Positions 8,168-15,998 of a stretch of 64,000 nucleotides of DNA are shown piece after piece (positions within the stretch are counted from its first letter, which is position 1; the number at the start of each line of letters is the position of its first letter). The position numbers were made by a program, and so were the translations under genes. Origin of the DNA: Cystobacter fuscus (GTDB lineage Bacteria > Myxococcota > Myxococcia > Myxococcales > Myxococcaceae); the NCBI RefSeq assembly GCF_002305875.1, contig NZ_CP022098.1:8494001-8558000 (forward strand), read 5' to 3'. The notes beneath the pieces were generated by a model. It worked only from the letters and a program-made list of their open reading frames with translations. It had not been told where the DNA came from and did no database searches.

Positions 8168-8366
8168 TAACGGATTTCAGTTGAGTGTTCTCATCCCCTT
8201 CCGGGCGCATCAACCCGGTGAACGGGTACAGAAACCTATATCTTATATCGATTCCTGTTCGCCCACAGAGGGTAGAACCGTCGTCACCGCGCGAAGGCTC
8301 TACCGAGGGCTCCCCGAACGGGATTGTTTGTATGTCTTGACCGGAACATTCAACTGAAATCCGTTA
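8168..8366. mobile_element. 199-bp MITE with 23-bp inverted repeats
   Basis: Terminal inverted repeats at 8168-8190 and 8344-8366 match at 22 of 23 positions (outer part TAACGGATTTCAGTTGA). The element is flanked by TCA on both sides (8165-8167 and 8367-8369), a TNA-type 3-bp target duplication as in IS5-family insertions. It has no coding capacity. Removing it with one TCA restores AGGGTGTCAGACGATT, a sequence also present at 5854-5869, which supports the insertion model. Confidence 0.75.
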
Positions 8367-8373
8367 TCAGACG

Positions 8374-8548
8374 ATTATCAACTCGACGTTGTGCAGGCCA
8401 TGTTCGGCCACGAACGCGCGTGCGCGAGCGCCCACGGGGATGTCGAGCTGGTCGAAGAGCCAGCTCGCCTCCCCCGTCATCTCTTGCGCTTGGCGAACCA
8501 GACGTTGCTCCTCCGCGGCCTCGTGGCCGAGCAAATAAACATTTTTGC
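8374..8548 (-). pseudogene. internally deleted fragment of the methyltransferase at 15999
   Basis: The translated remnant reads VYLLGHEAAEEQRLVRQ through WLFDQLDIPVGARA and jumps to RAFVAEHGLHNVELI. Compared with the intact gene it lacks an in-frame stretch of about 34 codons that holds the SAM-binding motif, and everything after NVELI. The deletion endpoints coincide with GCGCGAGCG, which occurs at both positions in the intact gene (near 16577 and 16691), so slippage between direct repeats is likely. Confidence 0.75.
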
Positions 8549-8671
8549 TCCTCCACCGTCGCGGCAAAGGACGGGCTCTCTTCCTCCGGCCTCGCTCCTG
8601 CTTGGGGGACGCTTTCGTGGTATACTGTTTACTCTACGATTACGGGTGTGGTCGTCAGAACAGAAAGGTAC

Positions 8672-8809
8672 ATGATGAAGGAGCTACTCGACCTGCTGAA
8701 GCGGATTCTGCCGGATGCCTACATCTGGTCCACGATGGATGGGTTCACTCCGAACCGGGGTAACGAGAACGCGGTGGGTATCATCATCCAGCCGGGTCCC
8801 CAGGCCTAG
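8672..8809 (+). CDS. 5' part of a probably frameshifted gene (continues at 8818)
   Basis: 45 codons from ATG 8672, with a purine-rich AGAAAGG upstream. It begins MKELLDLLKRILPDAYIW and ends with GIIIQPGPQA at a TAG. The next frame is open over the end of this one and continues GLDQYM into the 297-residue frame at 8818, so one lost base near 8780-8805 would join the two into a protein of about 345 residues. Alternatively it is a short peptide translationally coupled to 8818. I favour the frameshift. Confidence 0.45.
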   Translation: MMKELLDLLKRILPDAYIWSTMDGFTPNRGNENAVGIIIQPGPQA

Positions 8810-8817
8810 ACCAGTAC

Positions 8818-9711
8818 ATGGCGCTGATGATGACGAACCCGGAGGAGATCGCGAACCTCTGGGGACACTCCGCCCTCTACTTGCGACGCAACGGTCGGGT
8901 GGTGCGCGCCGTGGGGTTCGACCCGCACCGGTTGGGCATGGCGCAAGACATGGTGATGCAACAGGTGAGCAGCGGGCGTCACCCGACGCAGGGCTACTAC
9001 TACGATGAGCGGGTGATATTCCGCAGCCCGGACGCACTCATCGTCGAGTTCCGCGTGGACACCTACCACGTGGACGAGTTGGAGCGGGTGGTGCCGCGTC
9101 CGGGCAGGGCCGTCAACCAGAACTTCCTGACGCAATACGTGACGCGCGACGGGCAGCGGCTAGCCTCCCAGCACGGTCAGTTCAACCCAAGCCAGATAGG
9201 CAATTGTATCAACTTCATCATCCAGGCCCTGACGCGCAGCAACCTGGTGGTCTCCGCGAGCCAGCAGCTGACATCGCGCTCCACGGGAAGGCTCACCGCG
9301 GCGCCGGGCTTCGACATGTCCCCCGCGCAGGGACAGTTGACGGGTGTGATGACCCAAGGCTTCCGCAACCAGACGCTCGTCCTGCACGACCTGGACTCGG
9401 GCATGCAACTCAACCCGCTCCAGACCCGGCGCTTGCTGAGCAGGGGGGCAAGCTTCTACCGGCGCGCGGTGGGCGGTATCACGACGCTGAGCGTGGCCCG
9501 GCTGGCGGGCGCCTACATCCTGCCGGAGAGCATGGCTCCCGTGTGGTTCTACTCGGACTACGCGGGGCTGGCGAAGATCATCATCGACATCTGCATCAAG
9601 GTATTCCCGAAGGGCAGTTCCTTCTGGATGCGCCAGCCCCACGTGATCGACGCCATCCTGGGCGCCCTCGTGAAGTTCTGCTTCATCCACGCCGCCATGT
9701 CGGTGACCTGA
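8818..9711 (+). CDS. uncharacterised protein, possible permuted papain-like hydrolase
   Basis: 297 residues as an open frame. No family recognised with certainty. The N-terminal part has WGHSALYLRRNGRVVRAVG, a histidine just before a beta-hairpin; about 100 residues on is GNCINFIIQAL, a cysteine starting a helix. A His-first, Cys-later order is that of circularly permuted NlpC/P60 (YiiX-like) amidases, so a cysteine hydrolase is a reasonable but unproven idea. The C-terminal third is hydrophobic in places. No ribosome binding site precedes this ATG, which supports its being the continuation of the frame at 8672. It is the only large gene inside the relic cassette. Confidence 0.5.
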   Translation: MALMMTNPEEIANLWGHSALYLRRNGRVVRAVGFDPHRLGMAQDMVMQQVSSGRHPTQGYYYDERVIFRSPDALIVEFRVDTYHVDELERVVPRPGRAVNQNFLTQYVTRDGQRLASQHGQFNPSQIGNCINFIIQALTRSNLVVSASQQLTSRSTGRLTAAPGFDMSPAQGQLTGVMTQGFRNQTLVLHDLDSGMQLNPLQTRRLLSRGASFYRRAVGGITTLSVARLAGAYILPESMAPVWFYSDYAGLAKIIIDICIKVFPKGSSFWMRQPHVIDAILGALVKFCFIHAAMSVT

Positions 9712-9854
9712 TGGGCTGACTGCCGGGTCTGTGGATCCTGCTGACGCTCCTGATGGCCTTCTTCACCTGAAGCCCCAGCTGGCGGCGCTCCAGACGCAGC
9801 TCACCGCGAGCTGGTGCTGGGGCGGGTTCTCCGAGCAGCACCACGCGAGTGCCA

Positions 9855-10006
9855 GCCCCCGTCTTGCCGCTGCCAAGCTTTTCACAGCGCGCGTAGGCCG
9901 CGCAGGAGTTCCGGGCAGCGACAGTCACCGCATCGGACTGAGAACTCACGCCGCAGCCCATCAGTCCCACTGCACCCAACATCCACAGTCAGTTGTTCAT
10001 GTTCAT
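9855..10006 (-). pseudogene. broken copy of the DUF6184 lipoprotein gene
   Basis: Matches the first 45 or so codons and the upstream flank of the gene at 17609-17965 (MNMNN, then LMGCGVSSQSDAVTV). Codon 6, TGG in the intact gene, is TGA here, and homology fades after GSGK. The divergent dehydrogenase fragment at 10132 lies on the other side of the same intergenic stretch, as in the parent locus. Confidence 0.75.
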
Positions 10007-10131
10007 GGACGCGCGGTTTATGCGCGGGTGCGTCATGACGGGAAGAGACAAGAGGACCCCCGCGAAACCCGAAGGGCGGACTTGTCGGTGCTGCTCGCAC
10101 TGGGGATGATTCCCCCATGCAAGGAGCACCC

Positions 10132-10311
10132 ATGGGAACGTTGACGGACAGGTGCGCGCTCGTGACGGGCGCGGCAAGTGGAATTGGCCAGGCGATCGCC
10201 GAGGCGCTGGGCGCGCAAGGGGTCCGGGTGCTGGTCTCGGACCTCGACGAGGCGGGCGCGCGCGGTGGCCGGGCGCAACCCCAACGCCATCGCGCAGCCG
10301 CTCGAGTTCTT
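10132..10311 (+). pseudogene. truncated copy of the 3-hydroxybutyrate dehydrogenase gene
   Basis: The first 55 or so codons of the gene at 18092, including the ribosome binding site AAGGAG and the cofactor motif GAASGIGQA. Two bases are missing near 10259 (gcgcgcggtgg against gcgcgcgcggtgg), shifting the frame, and homology ends about 20 bp before the TGACACCCTC end at 10312. Confidence 0.8.
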
Positions 10312-10433
10312 TGACACCCTCTCAGCGCGAGTGGCAGCGTGAGTGGCTGAGTGGCCGCCCACGCCAGACCAGTTCCCGGACACGTTCACGCGCCCCGGAT
10401 TGGCTCTCGCCACAGCCGCCGGAGCGAGCGACG

Positions 10434-11195
10434 TCACGGGAGATCGACGATGTGGACCTCTGTGCTCCGCGTGCCCGTCCCGTTCTTCTTGACGCCCACC
10501 AGGTCACGCTGCCTGCTGACAAGGAACTGCCAGGATTGATCCGTTTCCTCGATGGGCGTGCCGGTGTGCATGCTGAAGCTCTGGTAGTTGTTCGCTGCGG
10601 AGAGGACGTGGACCTCAGTGCTGTACGTCCCCGTGTTGCGCTTGTGGACGCCGACGAGATCCCGGTTCGCGGCGACCGCGAACTCCCACGAGTCGTCTGT
10701 CTGCTCCAGCGGAGTACCAGTGTGCAGGTTGAAGCTCTGGTAGTTGCTCGCCGCGGAGAGGATATGGACCTCGGTGCTGTGCGTCCCCGTGCCGCTCTTG
10801 AGGATGCCGACGAGATCCCGGTTCGCGGCGACCGCGAACGCCCAATTTCCCCCCGTCTCTCCCAGTGCGGTCCCGGTGTGCATGCTGAAGCTCTGGTAGT
10901 TGCTCGCCGCGGAGAGGATATGGACCTCGGTGCTGTGCGTCCCTGTGCCGCTCTTGAGGATGCCGACGAGATCCCGGTTCGCGGCGACCGCGAACGCCCA
11001 ATTTCCCCCCGTCTCTCCCAGTGCGGTCCCGGTGTGCATGCTGAAGCTCTGGTAGTTGCTCGCCGCGGAGAGGATATGGACCTCGGTGCTGTGCGTCCCT
11101 GTGCCGCTCTTGAGGATGGAGAAGAGGTCCCCGTTGTCGGCGATCGCGAACGCCCATCGGTCGTCCGTCTCCCCCAAGGGAGTGCCGGTATGCAG
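10434..11195 (-). repeat. five tandem coding repeats of about 156 bp
   Basis: The repeats encode the C-terminal units of the metalloprotease. Units 2 and 3 (roughly 10800-11110) are almost identical at DNA level over 156 bp, while units 1, 4 and 5 have diverged, so one unit was duplicated recently. Such an array can change copy number by recombination. Confidence 0.8.
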
Positions 11196-12047
11196 ACTGA
11201 AATGGAGAGCGATCCCATACAAGGCCCTGGCCCCATCGCGATCCTTCTGGGTCAGGACGAGGTCACCTGTATTGATTCCCATGCAACTGGGATAGTGCAT
11301 GACGGATGCCGAATCATAGGTCGTCAACGGACGCCAGTTACCGTCCTCGTAGCAACCCCCGATACCAACACGCGTGTGCTCATGACGAAACCCCAGCACA
11401 TGTCCGATCTCGTGCCGCAAGATACCCGTCAGCGTCCAGGGTCCCTGCGAACCAAAGGCGACTTCATCGATGAGGATGTTCCGAATGGGCCGAGGGTAAC
11501 TCGGGAAGAATGCACGCGCTGAGTACTGCCCCAGATTGACAGGGTTGACGTCGAAAACGACATTCGGATTGAGGCTCGTGCAGTTACCATCTTGCGCGCG
11601 ATCGTAGATGAGTCGCACATCGGCCGAAGCCTGCCAATCATTGGCGGCGCTGGCCATGGCTTGCACCACCGAATCATGCCTGGAGCCAAAGGCCGTGCTG
11701 ACGCAATAGCTCAGACTCCGCTTCTGGGTCGTGCTCCATCGATCGTCCACACTGTTGACGCGATTGACGATCAGCGCGCCATTCTGGAAATGCTGATCGT
11801 AGAACTCCTTCAATTTCGCGTGCGACTCCAAAGGGATGTCGCCGTCGACGATATAGACCCCCGTCCCGGGCTCTTGATAAGCGTTTGCCTCGAACTCCTC
11901 GAAGCTCATCGAAACCGACGTGCTCGAAATCGATTCGTCCTCGGACGAACCCGCTTCCGTGCCGGGCGAGCCGCCACAGGCCGCGAACGCGGAGATGGAT
12001 ACAACACGGACAGCAGCCAGGATCCATGAACAGCTATTGATTTTCAT
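10434..12047 (-). CDS. secreted zinc metalloprotease with five C-terminal 52-residue repeats
   Basis: About 537 residues from ATG 12047, which opens a lipoprotein signal (SAFAA-C24). The middle carries HEIGHVLGFRHEH, a metzincin-type HExxHxxGxxH zinc site, followed by the Met-turn SVMHYP; relatives include astacin/M12-like and matrix-type proteases. The C-terminal half holds five repeats starting HTGTxLxET, with W-x-F-x-V-A-A-N-R-D-L-V-G and TGTxSTEVHxLSAA(S/N)NYQSF, a propeller-like unit seen in other secreted bacterial proteins and probably used for binding. GC content is lower than in the neighbours, suggesting transfer. An in-frame ATG at 12092 would spoil the signal. Confidence 0.8.
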   Translation of the reverse strand: MKINSCSWILAAVRVVSISAFAACGGSPGTEAGSSEDESISSTSVSMSFEEFEANAYQEPGTGVYIVDGDIPLESHAKLKEFYDQHFQNGALIVNRVNSVDDRWSTTQKRSLSYCVSTAFGSRHDSVVQAMASAANDWQASADVRLIYDRAQDGNCTSLNPNVVFDVNPVNLGQYSARAFFPSYPRPIRNILIDEVAFGSQGPWTLTGILRHEIGHVLGFRHEHTRVGIGGCYEDGNWRPLTTYDSASVMHYPSCMGINTGDLVLTQKDRDGARALYGIALHFSLHTGTPLGETDDRWAFAIADNGDLFSILKSGTGTHSTEVHILSAASNYQSFSMHTGTALGETGGNWAFAVAANRDLVGILKSGTGTHSTEVHILSAASNYQSFSMHTGTALGETGGNWAFAVAANRDLVGILKSGTGTHSTEVHILSAASNYQSFNLHTGTPLEQTDDSWEFAVAANRDLVGVHKRNTGTYSTEVHVLSAANNYQSFSMHTGTPIEETDQSWQFLVSRQRDLVGVKKNGTGTRSTEVHIVDLP

Positions 12048-12358
12048 ATAATTGTCTCTGCATTTACAGGCAGTGAGCAAAGGCCATTCCATGAATGGCT
12101 CTCAATGGTTATAGCGTCCGATCGACGCGACACGGGCTGACGGCTCAACCCCTCGCCTGCCCGCCTGCCCCACGAGACGGCCAGAAAACCGGGATCTCCC
12201 CACCCAAACGGACCCAGGCGCATGGGGTTGCCTCAGGCGTACCAGTCTAAATGCTGGCGGCGAGGCGAACCCTAGCACACACATCAGGTAAAGACAAGGA
12301 GCAATCTCACGGTTGTTGAATCCTCACCTGTTGCGGGTCCAACCGTGCTACAACTAAG
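12048..12358. other. intergenic region without a recognised gene
   Basis: Upstream of the metalloprotease and of the kinase pseudogene, which diverge from here, so it should hold promoters for at least the protease. No clear -35/-10 pair or strong hairpin was found. Confidence 0.4.
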
Positions 12359-12940
12359 ATGTATCTGACACTACGGGATGTGACCTTCGAGGAACTGCTT
12401 ACGCTGATCGCGCGCATCACGGCACGCGAGCCCCACGCCCGGTGTCAGGAAGGGAGCGGCCCCCCTGGCGCCCCTCGCCGTGGCGCTCAACCGCCTGACC
12501 ACCGAGCTGTGTCGGCCCAGCCGAGCGTCGAGGACATCTTCGGTCCCCAAATACTGCTCGCCCAGTCGCCGAACTTCATGATCACGTGCGACATCGAGGC
12601 GCGTATCCGCTTCATCAATCGGACCGTGGCCGACCTGATCCCCGCGAAAGTGATTGGCACGATCATCCATGACTGGTTCACTCCGGAGTCGGTCGAGAAG
12701 ACGCGCCACTGCGTCCAGCAGATGCTCTCCTCTGGAAAGAGCAGATATTCGAGGGCCAGACCTCGGACGCGGTGGACTCCGGCTGGTACATGGGCCTGCT
12801 CGCCCCCATCCATGTAAACGAGCGCATCATCGGCTTCTCCTTGATCCTCAACGACATCACCAAGCTCAAGCAGACTCAGCAACGCCTGGAGCACTCCAAC
12901 CAGGAGCTGGAGAGCTTCGCCTACGTCGCCTCGCCACGGC
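12359..12940 (+). pseudogene. decayed PAS-domain sensor histidine kinase
   Basis: Coding pieces lie in several frames. One opens with RDVTFEELLTLIARITARE, another reads APLAPLAVALNRLTTEL, then LLAQSPNFMITCDIEARIR and FINRTVADLIPAKVIG (PAS core), then GLLAPIHVNERIIGFSLIL and LEHSNQELESFAYVAS. The last phrase normally leads into the phospho-acceptor helix (SHDLQEPL), but here the sequence breaks into low-complexity arginine codons at about 12940. At least two or three frameshifts plus a 3' truncation make it nonfunctional. Confidence 0.7.
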
Positions 12941-13014
12941 GGCGGCGCCGGGCGAGGACGAAGCAGCAGAGGGAGGAGCGGGAGCAGGGAGGAGGTGCAG
13001 GAAGCGGCAGCGCG

Positions 13015-13133
13015 TCCCGAGGCTAGACCGGGCCGGGTTGCTCCGCAGGACGTTCGCAGTGGATGTCTTCTCCTGCCCAAGCTGCGGGGGCAGGCTCGCC
13101 CCGCGGCGCTCCCAGCTCGTCGGGCTCGAGTAG
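13015..13133 (+). pseudogene. transposase C-terminal fragment with zinc-binding CxxC
   Basis: A 39-codon stretch reads LLRRTFAVDVFSCPSCGGR and ends at a TAG at 13131. This resembles the C-terminal end of IS91/IS801-like transposases, where LLKRVFAVDVLRCPRCG is typical. Nothing of the catalytic part is present. It lies between the kinase remnant and a group II intron fragment, in a stretch made only of pieces of mobile DNA. Confidence 0.5.
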
Positions 13134-13234
13134 CTCGGCACCCGGACGTACCAGCGTGGCGTGGTGGTGCTGCACTATGGCGTCAAGCGCTGGGTTCCTT
13201 GAGCTATCGCGAGCACCCTTCTCACCGAGGCCTA

Positions 13235-13744
13235 TGGCTCCAAAAGACCGTGGAAGGATTTCGGCTCGAGTTTGGGCGCTACGCGAACGCGAAGCGACTG
13301 AGACGAGGTGAGCGAGGTGCGGCGGAGACCTTCCGCTTCCTCGGGCTGGTTCACATCTGCGGGAAGTCCCGCCGGGGAGGCTTCTTGCTGACCCGGCACA
13401 CGGACTCGAAGCGGATGCGAGCTACGCTCCAGGCGCTCAAGGGCGCCATGGCGCGGCGCCGACATGATCCAGTTGATGAGCAAGGTCGTTGGCTCGGCTC
13501 TGTCGTCCGCGGGTACTTCGCGTACCACGCGGTACCGACGAACAACCGAATCATCGGCCGTTTCCGAACGGAGGTCATCCGCGCGTGGGTGAAGAGCCTG
13601 CGACGGCGAAGCCAGCGTCACCGGCTGAACTGGAAGCGGATGACTCGGCTCGCGGACCGGTGGCTGCCGCCCGCGAAGACCCAGCATCCTTGGCCCGACG
13701 AACGATTCTACGCCAAGACCCGAGGTGGGAGCCCAGTGCGGTAA
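13235..13744 (+). pseudogene. ltrA: group II intron reverse transcriptase/maturase, C-terminal part
   Basis: About 170 codons in one frame: EFGRYANAKRLRRG, ETFRFLGLVHICGKSRRG, GRWLGSVVRGYFAYHAVPTN, NWKRMTRLADRWLPP and HPWPDERFYAKTRGGSPVR. This is the end of the reverse transcriptase thumb and the maturase X domain of an intron-encoded LtrA-type protein. The catalytic palm (YADD) and the whole 5' part of the intron are absent, so it cannot splice or move by itself. Confidence 0.8.
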
Positions 13745-13835
13745 TTCCGCTCGCTGGGATCTGTGCGGGGGGCGGCCTCAGCCGGAAACGGCGAAGGGCC
13801 GTCCCTACCGCGACCGTCATGAGCCTCGTTCCCTT
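13728..13835 (+). ncRNA. group II intron 3' end (domain V/VI-like)
   Basis: Overlapping the end of the maturase frame, GAGCCCAGTGCGG-taat-TCCGC and CGCTGGGATC can fold into a bulged hairpin with the AGC expected of domain V, followed by GC-rich inverted sequence that fits domain VI. The standard mistranslation of such ends (RWEPSAVIPLAGICAGGG) is also seen here. The exact 3' splice site was not fixed. Confidence 0.5.
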
Positions 13836-13973
13836 TCGTTCGCCATGGCGCGACCCTCGAAGTGGCCACGTCCACCATCCACTCCACCCCTGCCCAGCCA
13901 GCACCGGACTTGGGGTGGAACGGATAGATATGAACGTTGATAGTGGTCGCGAAGACCCCCACCGCCAGTCCTG

Positions 13974-14144
13974 TTTGAATTCACACAGCTGAGGTCAGCG
14001 ACCCACAAAGGCCAGGACGCCGCGGACACGTCGACGCCCCTGCCCGGCAAGGTGCTCCACTTCCGCCAGTCACTCGTGGCGGCCTCCGCACCCGCGCTGG
14101 AGTTGGGCGACTCGGAGGACATTTCCCAGAGCTACTTCCGCTGA
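13974..14144 (+). pseudogene. C-terminal coding fragment of unknown family
   Basis: Fifty-six codons starting FEFTQLRSATHKGQDAADTS and ending ELGDSEDISQSYFR at a TGA. Codon use is typical of the host but there is no start. It lies just after the intron remnant, so it may be the 3' exon of the interrupted gene. The rest of 13836-14293 holds nothing I can assign. Confidence 0.35.
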
Positions 14145-14293
14145 GGCCGTGGGCCACGTGAGGCTCCCTGGCCACGCGGACGCGATCCGGGGACCCCTCT
14201 CGACCTCCTCTCCGTGGTTGACTCGACCGTACGGCCACCCTGTAATCCCAGGTGGGGCTCCTCGCGAGTGGAGCCCATGCCAGGAGGCGCCAG

Positions 14294-15422
14294 GTGACAA
14301 GAGGGATGGCTCTGCTGACATGCATGTTGCTTGTAGGGTGTAGCAGCGTCCCCCGGAGCGTTCTCCCTGCCACTGGACAGACAAGGTACTGCGTCTACGT
14401 CCCGAGCAGCGACTTTGAGCAGGCAGAACAAGGTGGAGCATCTGCCGCCGTGCCTTCGCCGGGGGCGGGTTCGCCGACGACTCCACTCCCCCCTTCCCCA
14501 CCACCGCTGCGAGGGCTTCTGGCGGAGGAGCAGGAGATGGGGTGCCCCGCGGCATTCTCCGCCCGGCGCCGCAAGGTGGCACGACCGTGCCAGGAGCAGG
14601 CACTGGCTCTGCGGCAGGAGAAGCCCTGGTCACGGGTGGCGCGGTGGTTGCGGCCGCGGGAAGTGTTCTGCTGCTTTGCTTCACCGTCAAAGCGGTTGTG
14701 GCCGGGGAGCAGACCCCCATCGACATCGCGGACAAGTTCTACGGCACACATTTCGGCGATGTCTTTGGATGGGTTCGGGATCGGTATCCCCCAAAGAGCT
14801 GTGCGAATTCGCGCACCATCGATATAGACATCCTCATTCACCAAGCGCCTGACGGCACAGTGGCAGTGACGACAAGCGCGCCCATGGCCCAATCTGAATC
14901 GCTGTCCTCCCCTCACGCTCCTCCCAGTGGACGGCCAGATGGAGAATCCGATAGGGAAAGAAAAAAGAAACGCGGCCGTCTCTATGTGACCTACAGAAAG
15001 CTCAACAAGAAAACCAAGCTCTATTACTCAGGGCGAACCAGCATGGTCGTTGATCTCGGCCTGCCACCTGACCTCCAGGCCCAGTTAGCCATTCAATTCC
15101 GAGACATGAATCATCATATTGACGAGAACCAAGACCCGAAGGATGCTTCATTCGACAAAGCACTGCCTGATGTATTCGATATCGGAACCGCCATTGACTA
15201 CGATCTGCGGCATGATGACCCAGCGTATTGGCGTATTGGCGGATTCGCGGAAGAGAGCAGCAGTTGATAGACTTCCATGGAGGCGCCCAGTCCGACACGG
15301 GCAAGCCCTATCGAACCGGGAACATCGTGCGTGCCGTGGCAAAAGACAACCCGCGAGGCAGGCGGTTTCATGACGCTGCTACAACGCACTGGGGCCAGAT
15401 TCACCCTTACACAGGATATTAG
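14294..15422 (+). pseudogene. lipoprotein toxin gene with GIY-YIG-like C-terminal domain, two frameshifts
   Basis: Start GTG 14294 has AGGAGG 6 bp upstream and opens a lipoprotein signal (CMLLVG-C). The reading frame shifts near 14417-14530, possibly in the G-run at 14461, to a frame with a hydrophobic segment (VVAAAGSVLLLCFTVKAVVA) and KFYGTHFGDVFGW. The C-terminal domain reads RLYVTYRKLNKKTK then YYSGRTS, with NHH and, after a second frameshift, RGREQQLIDFHGGA. That pattern (two Tyr motifs, Arg, Glu) suggests a GIY-YIG-type nuclease. The second shift is an 8-bp tandem duplication, TATTGGCG at 15226-15233 and 15234-15241. The immunity gene follows after 3 bp. Confidence 0.65.
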
Positions 15423-15425
15423 GAT

Positions 15426-15884
15426 ATGCGGCCAACACATAAACCAGGTTCATTCTTGAGAATCCCCCTCGCAGATGGCTCCTTCGGCTATGGAAGGGTT
15501 CTCGAATCACCATTTGATGCCTTCTATGACTACAGAACCGCCAGCCCAGACTCAGATCTGGACAGGATCGCATCAAAGCCCATACTCTTCAGGATTGTTG
15601 TCAGCCATCCACGCCCGAAGTCATGGGAGCGTATAGGGTGGAAAGAGATTGAGGAGCGTCTGACTCAACCCATTGTCCAATTCAGAATGGAAGTGGGCCC
15701 ACTCCGCCGCTGCTGGATTTTCGATAGCCTCGGCAATTCGAGAGAGGCATCCCCCCTAGAATGTATTGGGCTTGAGCCAGCGGCTGTTTGGGAGTCCCAC
15801 GGTGTCGAGGAACGCCTGCTTGACGCCTTCATGGGGCGGCCCAATGATTCATTAGAGCACATATGGAAGGAGTTGGGGCAGTAG
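15426..15884 (+). CDS. Imm26 family immunity protein
   Basis: 152 residues. The opening KPGSFLRIPLADGSFGYGRV followed by aromatic FYDY is the Imm26 signature; the family neutralises nuclease-type polymorphic toxins. It starts 3 bp after the toxin stop codon, so the pair forms one transcript with coupled translation. GC is lower than the host average (many ATT, GAT and CAT codons), as in the toxin. The frame is intact although the toxin is broken, as expected if loss of immunity is the costly event or if the toxin lesion is recent. Confidence 0.8.
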   Translation: MRPTHKPGSFLRIPLADGSFGYGRVLESPFDAFYDYRTASPDSDLDRIASKPILFRIVVSHPRPKSWERIGWKEIEERLTQPIVQFRMEVGPLRRCWIFDSLGNSREASPLECIGLEPAAVWESHGVEERLLDAFMGRPNDSLEHIWKELGQ

Positions 15885-15998
15885 AGTGCTTTGAAGGCCG
15901 AGGCGCTCGACAGCGACCAGTCCGCGCTCGGCCAAAAGGATCATCTCGCCTACCGCGGTGGGCGCGAGCGGAGACACCGAGAAGCAAGGAACGAAGGC

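Larger units (their letters stand above)
8158..10321. mobile_element. relic cassette bounded by 10-bp inverted repeats
   Basis: GAGGGTGTCA at 8158-8167 and TGACACCCTC at 10312-10321 are perfect inverted repeats. Between them lie a MITE, the tail-less methyltransferase remnant (8374-8548), one larger gene (8672-9711), and truncated copies of a lipoprotein and a dehydrogenase gene (9855-10311). Homology of the outer remnants to their parents at 16-18 kb stops within a few to about 17 bases of each end. No transposase and no convincing target duplication were found, so this is inferred from layout only. Confidence 0.45.

Noticed and set aside
10800-11110. non-coding tandem repeat
   Set aside because: The 156-bp unit is a whole number of codons and keeps the metalloprotease frame.
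15226-15267. natural end of the toxin at 15267
   Set aside because: The exact 8-bp duplication and the continuation of a conserved C-terminal peptide in the next frame up to 15422 show that the stop is a frameshift product.
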